From NCBI RefSeq assembly GCF_013409625.1, contig NZ_JACCBF010000001.1, positions 5,273,001 to 5,337,000 on the forward strand: 64,000 nucleotides of DNA. The letters are read 5' to 3'. Numbering within the stretch: the stretch's first letter is position 1; every line of letters starts with the position of its first letter. Made by a program: the position numbers and the translations under genes. Positions 36,640 to 48,126 of the stretch are shown here, piece by piece. This stretch comes from Nocardioides kongjuensis. Lineage in GTDB: Bacteria; Actinomycetota; Actinomycetes; Propionibacteriales; Nocardioidaceae. Under the pieces are notes generated by a model, which was not told where the DNA came from, made no database searches, and saw only the letters and a list, made by a program, of their open reading frames with translations.

Positions 36640-37427
36640 GGGCGGCGCTGCTGGCGGAGTACCGCAAGCTCGTCACCACCCGGATCTGGTGGCTGATGCT
36701 CGTCGTGATGGTCGGCTACCTCGCCTTCATCGGCGTCGCCGTCGCTGCCTCCTTCGTCTTCGTCCCCGACGGCGCCGAGGCGCCGCTCGTGGGGGAGGAC
36801 GCGGCGCGGGCGACGTACGCCCTCGTCAACGGCGTCGGCTACGTCTTCCCCCTGGTGATCGGCAGCCTCGCGATGACCACCGAGTTCCGGCACAAGACCA
36901 TCACGCAGAGCCTCCTCGTCGAGCCGGACCGCACGAGGTTCCTGCTGGCCAAGCTGGCCTCCGTCGTCCCGATCGGGCTGGTGGCCGGCCTCCTCGGCCA
37001 GGGCGCCGTGGTCGCCGGCGGGGCCCCGCTGCTCGCCGCGCAGGGCGACGGCGCCTTCCTCGGCGACGGCGACGTGCTGTCCGGGCTGGCGCTCGGCGTG
37101 GTCGTCGTGGCGCTGTGGGCCGTCATCGGCGTCGCCTTCGGCAGCTTGGTGCCCAACCAGGTCGCCGCGATCGTGGTCATCCTCGCGTTCACCCAGTTCG
37201 TCGAGCCGATCGCCCGGCTCGGGCTCGGCCAGGTCGACGCGCTCGCCGGCGCCGCCGCCTACCTGCCCGGTGGCGCCGCCGACTCGCTCATCGGCGCATC
37301 CTTCCTCGGCAGCACCGGCACCGTCGACCTGCTGCCGCGGTGGGCGGCGGCCCTGGTGCTGGTGGGGTACGCCGCCGGGTTCGCGGTGATCGGCAGGCTG
37401 ACCACCCTGCGTCGTGACATCGGCTGA
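36636..37427 (+). CDS. ABC-2-type transporter permease
   Basis: 263 residues with about six membrane helices. The N-terminus MRAALLAEYRKLVTTRIWW and the loop FRHKTITQSLLVEPDR with LLAKLASVV are characteristic of ABC-2 permeases of the BcrB/NatB kind, used for bacitracin-like or lantibiotic self-protection and sodium efflux. The ATG overlaps the ATPase stop by 4 bp. No antibiotic genes lie nearby, so the substrate is open. Confidence 0.88.
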   Translation: MRAALLAEYRKLVTTRIWWLMLVVMVGYLAFIGVAVAASFVFVPDGAEAPLVGEDAARATYALVNGVGYVFPLVIGSLAMTTEFRHKTITQSLLVEPDRTRFLLAKLASVVPIGLVAGLLGQGAVVAGGAPLLAAQGDGAFLGDGDVLSGLALGVVVVALWAVIGVAFGSLVPNQVAAIVVILAFTQFVEPIARLGLGQVDALAGAAAYLPGGAADSLIGASFLGSTGTVDLLPRWAAALVLVGYAAGFAVIGRLTTLRRDIG

Positions 37428-37489
37428 ACCGGAGACCTCCTCGCCCTTAGGCTGACCTCGGGTCTCGGGACGACCTCGTGGGGGATGGC

Positions 37490-39727
37490 ATGGCGAGACT
37501 GCGGGCATGGGCCCTGGGGACCGCAGGTGTGCTGGTCGGGAGCCTGCTGGCGGTGCTGGGGACCGCGGGTTCTGCGGGCGCCGCGGCCGCGCCGTGCACC
37601 GGTGCGGTGCCGCCGGGCCTGACGCGCTTCGTCTGGGACGGGAGCACCGGCAACGGTCGTTGGGACACAGCGACGAACTGGACCGTCGAGGGCGTGGCCG
37701 ACAACGACGGCAAGCCGAACTACTTCGGGACGCCGGCCAGCGACGACAGCACGACGGGCTACGTGTGCATCCCGTCGGGCAGCGGCACCATCAGCCTCGA
37801 CGGGACGGTCAACGTGCACGTGATCGCCTTCGTCGTCGGTTCCGACACCACCCTCGACGCTACGGGGAACGCGCGCATCTGGGTCTACGGCCACACGGAT
37901 CCCGCCAAGGACTTCGACTCCTCGATCGCGGCGACTGCCAGGGTCAGCCTGCGGAATGCGACGCTCGGTGGGCCCGGGGCGATCGACGTCGCCGGAACCG
38001 TCGAGTGGGGGCGTGCGGGCAGCGGTGTCTCGACGCTCGACAACGACCTGTGCGCCTTCCTCCAAGGAATGGGGCAGGCGGTCCAGGCATGCTCGGGCAT
38101 CGCGGTGTCGGGCGTCCTGAGCGTCCAGTCGGGGGGCCTGCTCGAGGTCGGGGGCCGCGGCGTCAACCTCTTCGACGGCTACTCCGTCGACGTCCAGTCG
38201 GGTGGTCGCCTCAGGATCTCCGGATCCGGGTACGTCGCCGCCGACCGCGACACCGCGATCACGATCGAGTCCGGCGGAACCCTCGAGCTGGCGGGCGACG
38301 CCAGCGTGTTCGAGGGCAAGACCAACAACCCCCTCGACACCGACCTGGCCGCGCTGACCAACAACGGGACCGTGGTCAAGTCGGCCGGCACCGGGGCGAG
38401 CGCCCTCAACGTCGACTACACGGGCAGCGGGAAGGTCGACGTGCGCACCGGCGGCCTCAGCATCGCCGGCACCGCGCCGATCACCGGCGACCTGCGCGCC
38501 GGCGCGCGCCTCGGTACGGCGTCCTGCGGTGACCCCGGCCCGGCGAGCGACGCCGCCCGCCCGTGCCTGCCCGCCACCAGCGCCAAGGACCCCCAGGTCG
38601 CCGTGCTGTCGCCGCAGCAGGCCGTGTCCGGCGTCGTGCTCCAGGAGGGGGCGGTCCCTGCGGCGAACGGGGACCTCCAGCCCGCCGTCAGCATCGCGGC
38701 CCCGGCCGTGCCGAGCACGCTCTACCTCGAGCTGCAGGACTCCCGGCCCGCGGCGGAGCTGACGGTCTTCCGGTCCCGCCCCGGGCTCCAGCAGCGGATC
38801 CCGCTGTGCGGTGCCGGGGGAACGCTGCCGGCCGGTGTCAGCGCCTGCATCGTCGGGCGCCGCGGCTCCGGCGGGCGCTCCCAGCTCGAGGTCGTCACGA
38901 CCGACCCCAGCGGCCTGTGGAGCCTGCGTCCCTCGGCGGTCGACTTCGTGCGCCTGGTCGACCCGCTGGTCGGTGCCCGCGAGGGTTGCGCGGTCAGCCA
39001 GCCGTCGTACCCGTTCGTCGCCCGGGAGCAGGTCCGGCTGCTGCAGGGCGGCGGCTACGCGCTCTACTTCTCCGCCACGGAGACCGCCGCGACCGCCGGG
39101 GCGCCGGTTCTCACCGGTGTCGCCGGGCCCGGCGTCACGCAGGTGCCGATCCCGGTGACGGGCAACGGCTGGGTCGCGGTCGTCGCGACGGGCGTCAACG
39201 GACAGCCCGAGTCGACCGGGTCGTTCCGGGTGGTCGCCACACCGGCCGTGAGCTTCCGCAAGCGCAGCCGCGCGGCGGTCGCCGGCCGGCCGTTCGTGAT
39301 CGAGGGCCGGGTCAAGCCGAAGGGGCGTCGTACCGTCGACCTGTACGCCGTCCGTGTCACCGGCAGCAGCGGGATCCTGGCCCGCACCAAGGTCCACGTG
39401 CGTACCGACAGGAAGGGCCGGTTCCGCGTCGTCCACCGGCCGAGCAGGGCCGGGCGCTGGGTGTACGCCGTCCAGGTGCGCGGCAAGGGCGCGCTGAGCA
39501 CGGCGATGTCGCGGCAGGCCGTCCGGGTCAGCGTCCGCGCGCCCGCCCCGGCCCCGGCGCCGACCGTGGTCCGCAACGTCCGGGCCGCCGAGACCACCAC
39601 GACCGCACCGTCGGCGCCGTCCCCCGGGGCCGAGCCGCCGGTCGACCCGCTGGACCTGATCGGCCCCTTCTACCCGGGCCGGGTGCAGCGGGCCGCCGCG
39701 GCCTGCCGGTTCCAGGTCGCCCGGTGA
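37490..39727 (+). CDS. large secreted protein with beta-rich repeats, function unknown
   Basis: 745 residues. A Sec signal peptide (about 1-32, cut near SAGA-AAAP) is followed by FVWDGSTGNGRWDTATNW, a start seen in G8/parallel-beta surface proteins, and repeated lines of the form LEVGGRGV, LRISGSGYV and LELAGDASV that suggest a beta-helix. The last 200 residues hold an Ig-like domain (RPFVIEGRVKPKGRRTVDLY). There is no cell-wall anchor. ATG 37490 has a GGGGGAT ribosome site. The kinase gene follows after 7 bp, so they may form one unit. Confidence 0.7.
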   Translation: MARLRAWALGTAGVLVGSLLAVLGTAGSAGAAAAPCTGAVPPGLTRFVWDGSTGNGRWDTATNWTVEGVADNDGKPNYFGTPASDDSTTGYVCIPSGSGTISLDGTVNVHVIAFVVGSDTTLDATGNARIWVYGHTDPAKDFDSSIAATARVSLRNATLGGPGAIDVAGTVEWGRAGSGVSTLDNDLCAFLQGMGQAVQACSGIAVSGVLSVQSGGLLEVGGRGVNLFDGYSVDVQSGGRLRISGSGYVAADRDTAITIESGGTLELAGDASVFEGKTNNPLDTDLAALTNNGTVVKSAGTGASALNVDYTGSGKVDVRTGGLSIAGTAPITGDLRAGARLGTASCGDPGPASDAARPCLPATSAKDPQVAVLSPQQAVSGVVLQEGAVPAANGDLQPAVSIAAPAVPSTLYLELQDSRPAAELTVFRSRPGLQQRIPLCGAGGTLPAGVSACIVGRRGSGGRSQLEVVTTDPSGLWSLRPSAVDFVRLVDPLVGAREGCAVSQPSYPFVAREQVRLLQGGGYALYFSATETAATAGAPVLTGVAGPGVTQVPIPVTGNGWVAVVATGVNGQPESTGSFRVVATPAVSFRKRSRAAVAGRPFVIEGRVKPKGRRTVDLYAVRVTGSSGILARTKVHVRTDRKGRFRVVHRPSRAGRWVYAVQVRGKGALSTAMSRQAVRVSVRAPAPAPAPTVVRNVRAAETTTTAPSAPSPGAEPPVDPLDLIGPFYPGRVQRAAAACRFQVAR

Positions 39728-39734
39728 GGTGCCG

Positions 39735-41159
39735 ATGATGTTCGGCGTCGTCGCCGATCGGTACGAGCTGCTCGAGATCGTCGGTAGCGGTGGCATGGGC
39801 GTCGTGTACCGCGCCCGCGACCGGGTCCTCGGCCGCACCGTCGCGGTCAAGGTGATCCGCCAGGAGCTCGTCGACGACGAGTTCGTCCGGCGCTTCGAGC
39901 GCGAGGCCGCGATCCTCGCGCGGGTGCGCTCGCCGCACATCGTCGTCGTCTTCGACTACGGCAGCAGCGACGGCCAGTTCTACCTCGTCACCGACTTCCA
40001 CGCCGACGGCGACCTGGTCGGCTGGCTGGAGCAGCACGGCCCGATGCCGCCGCGGCTCGCGGCGGAGGTCACCGCCGCCGTCGCCGAGGGGCTCGCCGAC
40101 GCGCACGCCGCCGGCGTGGTCCACCGCGACGTGAAGCCCGGCAACGTGTTGCTGTGGCGTCGCGGCGAGCAGCTGCTCCCGGTCCTCGCCGACTTCGGCA
40201 TCGCCACCGCCGAGGACGGCGGGATCACCGTCACCGGCGGCGTTCCGGGCAGCCCGCCGTTCATGGCGCCCGAGCGGCACCTCGGGCAGGCGGCGACGGC
40301 GGCCACCGACATCTACGCCCTCGGCTGCCTGCTCTACAACCTGCTGACCGGCCGGCCGCCGTACGACGGCACCAGCTTCCAGGCCGCGAACGCCCACATC
40401 AACGACCCCGTCCCGCACCTCCCGGCCGACCTCGAGCGGGTCGCGGGCCTCGACGCGATCGTCGCGCGGTGCATGGCGAAGGCACCGGAGGACAGGTACC
40501 CGACGGTCAGCGAGGCCGCCGAGGCGCTGCGAGCGTGGATCGCGGCCGGTACGCCCGTCCCGACGGCCCCGGCCACCGTGACCACGCCACCGCCGCTCCC
40601 GCCCGAGCCCGGGCCGGGACCAGCACGACGGCGGGTCCTGCCCGTGGTGCTCGCTGCCGCGGCACTGGTGGCGGTGCTCGGGGGCGGGGCCTGGTGGCTG
40701 GGGCGCGACGAGCCGTCGGTGGCCGGGGCTCGGGATCCGGTGACGACCGGGACACCGACCGTCGAGCCCGAGGCCCGGTTGATCCCGGTGGACGGAGCGT
40801 GCGGCTACGTCGTGACGGTGCAGGGCAGGGAGGTCCAGGTCGCCTGCCGGTGGTTCGACGTGCGGGCCCGGGGGCTGAGTGCCGGTGCGTCGGTCACGGT
40901 CGAGCTCGAGCTCGCGGTCGACGGCAGGTACTCCGACGACGTGGCCCGGACCCGCCGCACCGTCGCGGCCGACGGGACCGTTGATGTCGGGCAGCACGAG
41001 GCCGTGAGCGAGTACGACGGCCTGTGCCCGAGTGGCACCTGCGCCGGTGGGTTCCCGGTGGCCGACCGGGCGACCGGGGCGCGGCTGACCGTCCGCGACG
41101 AGGACGGGAAGCGGCTCGTGCGTGTGAAGTACGTGCTCGCGGACCTCAGATCTTCCTGA
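39735..41159 (+). CDS. membrane receptor-type Ser/Thr protein kinase
   Basis: 474 residues. Kinase domain (about 8-270): [11 protein letters not shown], the ATP Lys in [20 protein letters not shown] and SPPFMAPE. A Pro-rich linker leads to one membrane helix (about 298-325). The outer domain (about 130 residues) has a Cys pair ([18 protein letters not shown]) and [11 protein letters not shown], which may form disulfides. It lacks PASTA repeats, so it is not PknB. It probably senses something outside and phosphorylates cytosolic targets. The 3' end overlaps coaA by 14 bp. Confidence 0.92.
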   Translation: MMFGVVADRYELLEIVGSGGMGVVYRARDRVLGRTVAVKVIRQELVDDEFVRRFEREAAILARVRSPHIVVVFDYGSSDGQFYLVTDFHADGDLVGWLEQHGPMPPRLAAEVTAAVAEGLADAHAAGVVHRDVKPGNVLLWRRGEQLLPVLADFGIATAEDGGITVTGGVPGSPPFMAPERHLGQAATAATDIYALGCLLYNLLTGRPPYDGTSFQAANAHINDPVPHLPADLERVAGLDAIVARCMAKAPEDRYPTVSEAAEALRAWIAAGTPVPTAPATVTTPPPLPPEPGPGPARRRVLPVVLAAAALVAVLGGGAWWLGRDEPSVAGARDPVTTGTPTVEPEARLIPVDGACGYVVTVQGREVQVACRWFDVRARGLSAGASVTVELELAVDGRYSDDVARTRRTVAADGTVDVGQHEAVSEYDGLCPSGTCAGGFPVADRATGARLTVRDEDGKRLVRVKYVLADLRSS

Positions 41160-42141
41160 GCCGCACGTACTGCACCGCGTGGTCCGCCGCCTTGCGCAGC
41201 ACCAGCGTCGCCCGGGACCGGGTCGGCAGCACGTTCTCGGTCAGGTTGGGCCCGTTGATCGAGTCCCAGATCCGGCGCGCCTCGTCGACGGCGGAGTCGT
41301 GGCTGAGGGCGGCGTAGCGGGCGAAGTAGGAGTTGGGGTCGCGGAACGCGGTCTCGCGCAGCCGCAGGAACCGGTCGACGTACCACTCCCGGATGTGGTT
41401 GGTGTTGGCGTCGACGAAGATGGAGAAGTCGAAGAAGTCCGACAGGCCCAGGCCGGTGCGGCCGTCCTCGCGGACCCGGGCGGGCTGGAGGACGTTGAGG
41501 CCCTCGACGATGACGATGTCGGGCCGTTTCACGACGACCCTCTCGTCGGGTACGACGTCGTAGACCAGGTGGGAGTAGACCGGCGCCTCGACCTCGTCCT
41601 TGCCGGACTTGATGTCGATGACGAACTTGAGCAGCTTGCGGCGGTCGTAGGACTCGGGGAAGCCCTTGCGCTGGAGCAGCCCGCGCGCCTCGAGCTCGGC
41701 GTTGGGGTAGAGGAAGCCGTCGGTGGTCACCAGCGCGACGTTGGGGTGCTCGGGCCAGCGGGCCAGCATCTGCTGCAGCACGCGCGCGGCGGTCGACTTC
41801 CCGACCGCCACGGAGCCGGCGAGGCCGATCACGAAGGGTGTGCGCGGGGGAGTGCGACGGTGCAGGAACTGCTCCTGCTCGTGGTGCAGCCGGGTCGCGG
41901 CGTTGACCCGCAGCGACAGCAGCCGGGACAGCGGCAGGTAGACGTCGCGGATCTCGTCGAGGTCCAGCGAGTCGCCCATGCCGCGCAGTCGGACGACCTC
42001 CTCGCTGGTCAGCGGGCTGCCCTGCTGGCGCCACTCGTTGGCCAGGTCGGCCCAGGTCGCACGGTCCAGCTCGACGTACGGCGAAGCCTCCCGCGACGAC
42101 TCCTCGCCGTGGTGGGTGTCCGCCGGGGTGCCCGTCGTCAT
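41146..42141 (-). CDS. coaA: pantothenate kinase, type I
   Basis: 331 residues. The P-loop [21 protein letters not shown] and the C-terminal [19 protein letters not shown] are those of type I CoaA. It phosphorylates pantothenate, the first and controlled step to CoA. It is divergent from glmS, with a 9-bp hairpin in the shared upstream region, and convergent with the kinase gene (14-bp overlap of the stops). Confidence 0.97.
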   Translation of the reverse strand: MTTGTPADTHHGEESSREASPYVELDRATWADLANEWRQQGSPLTSEEVVRLRGMGDSLDLDEIRDVYLPLSRLLSLRVNAATRLHHEQEQFLHRRTPPRTPFVIGLAGSVAVGKSTAARVLQQMLARWPEHPNVALVTTDGFLYPNAELEARGLLQRKGFPESYDRRKLLKFVIDIKSGKDEVEAPVYSHLVYDVVPDERVVVKRPDIVIVEGLNVLQPARVREDGRTGLGLSDFFDFSIFVDANTNHIREWYVDRFLRLRETAFRDPNSYFARYAALSHDSAVDEARRIWDSINGPNLTENVLPTRSRATLVLRKAADHAVQYVRLRKI

Positions 42142-42157
42142 GGCGCCGATTGTTCCA

Positions 42158-42181
42158 GCCGGACCCGGAGGTGGGTCCGGC
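42158..42181. promoter_or_regulatory. hairpin in the coaA-glmS divergent region
   Basis: GCCGGACCC (42158-42166) and GGGTCCGGC (42173-42181) form a perfect 9-bp stem with loop GGAGGT. It lies 16 bp from the coaA ATG and 34 bp from the glmS ATG. In the glmS direction it is upstream of the inferred -10, so it could be a DNA site for a regulator rather than an RNA element. Confidence 0.4.
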
Positions 42182-42201
42182 GCATCCCCGATCCGGACCC
42201 G

Positions 42202-42207
42202 TAGACT
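42202..42207 (+). promoter_or_regulatory. -10 hexamer of glmS (leaderless)
   Basis: TAGACT lies 8 nt before the glmS ATG, with no ribosome site in between. Confidence 0.45.
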
Positions 42208-42215
42208 GGCCGATC

Positions 42216-44060
<1,845 letters not shown>

Positions 44061-44073
44061 CGGGGCTGACCTG

Positions 44074-44427
44074 ATGCCTGTCGTCGGCGTCGGCATCGAC
44101 GTGTGCGAGATCGCCCGCTTCGAGGAGTCCTGCCGTCGTACGCCTGCCCTGGTGACCAAGCTGTTCACCGAGGCGGAGCGCGACCTGCACATCCGGTCGA
44201 TGGCGGCCCGGTTCGCGGCCAAGGAGGCGCTCGCCAAGGCCCTGGGCGCCCCGCGGGGGATGTCGTGGCACGACGCCGAGGTGGTCTCCGAGGAGTCCGG
44301 CCGGCCCCGGTTCGTGCTGCGCGGCACCGTGCTCGCCGAGGCCGACGCGCTCGGCGTCACCTCGGTGCACCTCTCGCTCACCCACGACGGCGGCATCGCG
44401 TCGGCCGTGGTCGTGCTGGAGTCCTGA
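44074..44427 (+). CDS. acpS: holo-[acyl-carrier-protein] synthase
   Basis: 117 residues, the AcpS size. The motifs [11 protein letters not shown] and [14 protein letters not shown] bind Mg and Co[13 protein letters not shown] closes the fold. It attaches 4'-phosphopantetheine to acyl carrier protein. It lies 13 bp after glmS and its stop overlaps the nnrE start by 1 bp (TGATG), so the genes are co-translated. It might also serve the carrier domain of the Pls-type synthetase. Confidence 0.96.
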   Translation: MPVVGVGIDVCEIARFEESCRRTPALVTKLFTEAERDLHIRSMAARFAAKEALAKALGAPRGMSWHDAEVVSEESGRPRFVLRGTVLAEADALGVTSVHLSLTHDGGIASAVVVLES

Positions 44428-45863
44428 TGCTGCACGCGCACACCGTCGAGCAGGTCCGGGCCGCGGAGGCCGACCTGCTCGCCCGGCTGCCCGAGGGTGC
44501 GCTGATGCAGCGTGCCGCCGCCGGGCTGGCGTACGCCGTGCTCGACTTCCTCGGCACCGCCTACGGCCGCCGGGTGCTGCTGCTCGTCGGGTCCGGTGAC
44601 AACGGCGGTGACGCCCTCTACGCCGGCGCGCTGCTCGCCCGGCGCGGTGTCCAGGTGGAGGCGTGGCTGCTGTCCGACGCAGCCCGCGCCGCCGGCGTCG
44701 ACGCGCTTCGGGCCGCCGGTGGCACGGTGCTCGCAAGCCCACCGATTGGGCAGAGACCGCACGCCCCGGCCTCCGAATTCCGCGGTTTGGTCCCAAACCG
44801 CGCAACCTTCGACGTGGTGGTGGACGGCATCGTCGGCATCGGCGGACGGCCAGGCCTGCGTCCCGAAGCAACGAAAGCGCTCGAAATGCTGGCCGGGATC
44901 CCGGTCGTGGCCGTCGACACCCCCTCGGGCGTCGACGTCGACACCGGCGAGACCGACGGGCCCCACGTGGTCGCCGACCTGACCGTCACCTTCGGCACCC
45001 ACAAGACCTGCCACCTGGTCGACCCGGCCGCCCGGGCGTGCGGCGCGGTCCACCTCGTCGACATCGGCCTCGACCTGCCCGACGCCCCGGTCGAGGCACT
45101 GCAGGCCGCCGACGTCGCGGCGCTGCTCCCGCGTCCCGCGGCCGACGCCCACAAGTACACCCGCGGCGTCGTCGGCGTCCGCGCCGGCTCCGCCACCTAC
45201 CCCGGTGCTGCCGTGCTCAGCGTCTCCGGTGCCGCGTGCGGGCTCGCCGGCATGGTCCGGTACGACGGCGACCCGGCGGCCCTCGACCAGGTCCGCGCCG
45301 CGCACCCCGAGGTCGTCGGTCCCGGCCGGGTGCAGGCGTGGGTGGTCGGCTCCGGCAGCGACGCGGGCGCCGAGGACGCCGTACGCCGCTCGGTCGCCGA
45401 CGACGTGCCGCTCCTGATCGACGCCGACGCGCTCGCCTTCGCCGACCTCGCCCGCGGCCGCGCGACCGTGCTCACCCCCCACGCCGGCGAGCTGGCCCGG
45501 CTGCTCGACGTCGAGCGTGCCCAGGTCGAGGCGCGGATGCTCGAGCACGCCCGCCTCGCCGCGCGCCGGTACGACGCCGTGGTGCTGCTCAAGGGCCGGC
45601 ACACCGTCGTCGCACGACCCGACGGGCAGGTCCGGGTCACCACGACCGGCACCCCGTGGCTGGCGACGGCCGGTGCCGGCGACGTCCTCGGCGGCCTGGT
45701 CGGCGCGCTGCTCGCCGCCGGCCTCGACCCCTTCGACGCCGCCTCGGCCGGCTCGTGGCTGCACGGCGCCGCCGCGACGCTGGCCGCCCAGGACGGCCCG
45801 ATCGTCGCGAGCGACGTGGCGGCGGCCCTGCCGGTGGTCCTCGGGTCCCTGGTGGGAACATAG
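44427..45863 (+). CDS. nnrE: bifunctional NAD(P)H-hydrate epimerase/dehydratase
   Basis: 478 residues. The N-terminal epimerase has LLVGSGDNGGDALYAGALL and VDGIVGIGG, PVVAVDTPSGVDVDTGE; the C-terminal ADP-dependent dehydratase has VVGSGSDAG, LTPHAGELARLL and GTPWLATAGAGDVLGGLVG. It repairs damaged NAD(P)H hydrates. Around residues 103-130 there is an insert (SPPIGQRPHAPASEFRG) encoded by lower-GC DNA with a 10-bp palindrome, unlike the rest of the gene. It sits between acpS and alr, as usual in actinobacteria. Confidence 0.95.
   Translation: MLHAHTVEQVRAAEADLLARLPEGALMQRAAAGLAYAVLDFLGTAYGRRVLLLVGSGDNGGDALYAGALLARRGVQVEAWLLSDAARAAGVDALRAAGGTVLASPPIGQRPHAPASEFRGLVPNRATFDVVVDGIVGIGGRPGLRPEATKALEMLAGIPVVAVDTPSGVDVDTGETDGPHVVADLTVTFGTHKTCHLVDPAARACGAVHLVDIGLDLPDAPVEALQAADVAALLPRPAADAHKYTRGVVGVRAGSATYPGAAVLSVSGAACGLAGMVRYDGDPAALDQVRAAHPEVVGPGRVQAWVVGSGSDAGAEDAVRRSVADDVPLLIDADALAFADLARGRATVLTPHAGELARLLDVERAQVEARMLEHARLAARRYDAVVLLKGRHTVVARPDGQVRVTTTGTPWLATAGAGDVLGGLVGALLAAGLDPFDAASAGSWLHGAAATLAAQDGPIVASDVAAALPVVLGSLVGT
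44781..44802. repeat. in-frame palindrome inside nnrE
   Basis: CGCGGTTTGG (44781-44790) and CCAAACCGCG (44793-44802) with a 2-nt loop form a perfect 10-bp palindrome in the middle of the epimerase domain. The surrounding 100 bp have lower GC than the gene. It may be a small inserted element that keeps the reading frame. Confidence 0.65.
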
Positions 45864-45868
45864 GCAGC

Positions 45869-47032
45869 ATGGAGCGCCCGCCCCTCGGCCCGGCCGGGAT
45901 CGTCGTCGACCTGGCGGCGGTCCGGGCCAACGTGCGGGTGCTGCGCGCCACGGCCGGCGTACCGCTCATCGCGGTCGTGAAGGCCGACGCCTACGGACAC
46001 GGCATGGTCGCCTGCGCCCGGGCCGCGCAGCAGGGCGGCGCGCAGTGGCTGGCGACGGCGACCGTCGAGGAGGCGCTCGCCCTGCGGGCTGCCGGTCTCG
46101 ACGGACCGGTGCTGTGCTGGCTCAACGGCCCGGGGAGCGACTTCGCCGCGGCGGCGGCGGCCGGCATCGACCTGACCGCCCACAGCGTGGCCGACCTCGA
46201 CGCCATGGCCGGCGCGTTCGCCGGCCGCACCACACCGGCGCGGGTCCAGCTCAAGGTCGACACCGGCCTGTCGCGCAACGGCGCGCCCCGGGCGGCCTGG
46301 GCCGAGCTGTTCGCCAGCGCCCGGGCCGGTGAGGAGGCCGGGACCTGGCAGGTCACCGGCGTCTGGTCGCACTTCGCCTGCTCCGACGAGCCCGACCACC
46401 CCGCCAACGACCGCCAGGAGCAGGGCTTCCGCGAGGCGCTCGCGCTCGCCGAGGAGCACGGCCTGCGACCGCAGCTGCGCCACCTCGCCAACTCCGCCGC
46501 CGCGATCCTGCGGCCGTCGTCCCGCTTCGACGCCGTGCGCTGCGGCCTCGCGGTCTACGGACTCGACCCGGCGCCGGGGGAGGCCACCGACATCGGGCTG
46601 GTCCCGGCGATGACCGTCACCGCCCCGCTGCTCTCGGTCAAGGACCTCGTCCCCGGGGATGCCGTCTCCTACGGCCAGCGGTGGGTCGCCGAGCAGCCGA
46701 CCACGGTCGGCCTGGTCCCGGTCGGGTACGCCGAGGGCATCCCGCGCAACGCGGGTCGGCCCGACGCCCCGGACCAGGCCGCGACGGTCGGCATCGACGG
46801 CAAGTGGCGACCGATCCGTGGCACGGTGTGCATGGACCAGGTGGTCGTCGACCTCGGGGGCGACCGTCCCTCACCCGGCACCGAGGTCGTCGTGCTCGGC
46901 CCGCCGGGCGCCGGGGGCCCGACCGCCCAGGACTGGGCGGAGGCGTGCGGGACCATCAACTACGAGATCGTCACCAGGATCGGGGGCCGGATGTCCCGCA
47001 GGTACGTCGACTCCGAAGGAGCCGTGGGATGA
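45869..47032 (+). CDS. alr: alanine racemase
   Basis: 387 residues. PLP-binding Lys38 is in VVKADAYGHGM; the second catalytic residue, Tyr, is in AVSYGQRWV. Further motifs are GCGL-type SRFDAVRCGLAVYG and RGTVCMDQVVVDLG. It makes D-alanine for peptidoglycan. It lies 5 bp after nnrE; its stop overlaps the next hydrolase start (ATGA). Confidence 0.97.
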   Translation: MERPPLGPAGIVVDLAAVRANVRVLRATAGVPLIAVVKADAYGHGMVACARAAQQGGAQWLATATVEEALALRAAGLDGPVLCWLNGPGSDFAAAAAAGIDLTAHSVADLDAMAGAFAGRTTPARVQLKVDTGLSRNGAPRAAWAELFASARAGEEAGTWQVTGVWSHFACSDEPDHPANDRQEQGFREALALAEEHGLRPQLRHLANSAAAILRPSSRFDAVRCGLAVYGLDPAPGEATDIGLVPAMTVTAPLLSVKDLVPGDAVSYGQRWVAEQPTTVGLVPVGYAEGIPRNAGRPDAPDQAATVGIDGKWRPIRGTVCMDQVVVDLGGDRPSPGTEVVVLGPPGAGGPTAQDWAEACGTINYEIVTRIGGRMSRRYVDSEGAVG

Positions 47033-48126
47033 GCCGCCGCGGACGCGTCGTCGGGTCCCTCGCGGGCGCCCTCGGTGTCGCCGCAGGCACGGCGGCCGTC
47101 GGCATCCTGCGCCAGCAGCGGGCGATCAGCCGCCGGGCGGGCGAGGACATCCCGTTCGGGTCGCTGCGCTCGACGCCGGTGACGGTGGTCGCCGACGACG
47201 GCCTGCCGCTCCACGTCGAGGTCGACGAGGTCGAGCCCGTCGCCGGGTCCGGCCCGGTCGACCGGCTGCTGCGTCGTACCAGGTCCGACACGCCCCCGGT
47301 CACCGTCGTCTTCGTCCACGGCTTCTGCCTCAACCTCGACTGCTGGCACTTCCAGCGGGCGGCGTACCGCGGCCTGGTCCGCACCGTCTACTACGACCAG
47401 CGCTCCCACGGCCGCTCCGGCAGGTCCGACCGTGCCCACGCGACCATCGACCAGCTCGGCCGCGACCTGCACCGGGTCCTCGAGGAGGTCGTGCCCGACG
47501 GTCCGGTCGTGCTGGTCGGCCACTCGATGGGCGGCATGTCGATCGTCGCCTTCGCCGAGCAGTTCCCGGAGCTGATCGGCACCCGCGTCGTCGGCGTCGG
47601 CCTGATCTCGACCACCGCCGGCGGCCTCGACCCGAGCAGGATGCTGCTGCCCATGCTGCCGGCCCGCCTCGCCGGTCCGCTGGCGGGCAGCGCCATCCGC
47701 ACCCTGCACCTGGGCCACCGCGCCGTCGACTCCCTGCGTCGTGCCGGCAGTGCCGTCGCCACTGTCGCCACCGACCGGTTCGCGTTCGGGGGCGACGCCC
47801 CGCGCGGCTACGTCGAGTTCGTCGACGACATGCTCGCCGCGACCCCGTTCGAGGTGGTCGCCGCCTTCTTCCCGCACTTCGCCGGCCTCGACAAGTTCGA
47901 CTTCGTCGAGGTGCTCGGCCGGGTCCCCACCTCGGTCATCTGCGGCACCGACGACCGGCTGACGTCGATCGGTCATGCCCGCAAGCTGCAGTCGCGGATC
48001 CCCGGGTCACGGTTGCTCGAGTGCGAGGGAGCCGGTCACATGGTGACCATGGAGCGCCACGAGCTGGTCAACGCCGAGCTCGACCAGCTGATCACCGCCG
48101 CCTCCGCGAGGGCAGCGACGCGATGA
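47029..48126 (+). CDS. alpha/beta hydrolase with N-terminal membrane segment
   Basis: 365 residues. A hydrophobic segment (about 6-26, VVGSLAGALGVAAGTAAVGIL) comes first, then FVHGFCLNLDCWHFQ, YYDQRSHGRSGR and the nucleophile elbow VGHSMGGMSIV; the Asp is in CGTDDRLT and the His in GAGHMV. This hydrolase is a regular neighbour of alr and tsaE in actinobacteria, so a role in envelope lipid or peptidoglycan metabolism is plausible but unproved. It overlaps alr and the tsaE fusion by 4 bp each. Confidence 0.88.
   Translation: MSRRGRVVGSLAGALGVAAGTAAVGILRQQRAISRRAGEDIPFGSLRSTPVTVVADDGLPLHVEVDEVEPVAGSGPVDRLLRRTRSDTPPVTVVFVHGFCLNLDCWHFQRAAYRGLVRTVYYDQRSHGRSGRSDRAHATIDQLGRDLHRVLEEVVPDGPVVLVGHSMGGMSIVAFAEQFPELIGTRVVGVGLISTTAGGLDPSRMLLPMLPARLAGPLAGSAIRTLHLGHRAVDSLRRAGSAVATVATDRFAFGGDAPRGYVEFVDDMLAATPFEVVAAFFPHFAGLDKFDFVEVLGRVPTSVICGTDDRLTSIGHARKLQSRIPGSRLLECEGAGHMVTMERHELVNAELDQLITAASARAATR

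Noticed and set aside
42142..42215. glmS ribozyme upstream of glmS
   Set aside because: The whole upstream region is 74 bp, with only one hairpin; the ribozyme core is larger and is known from Firmicutes.
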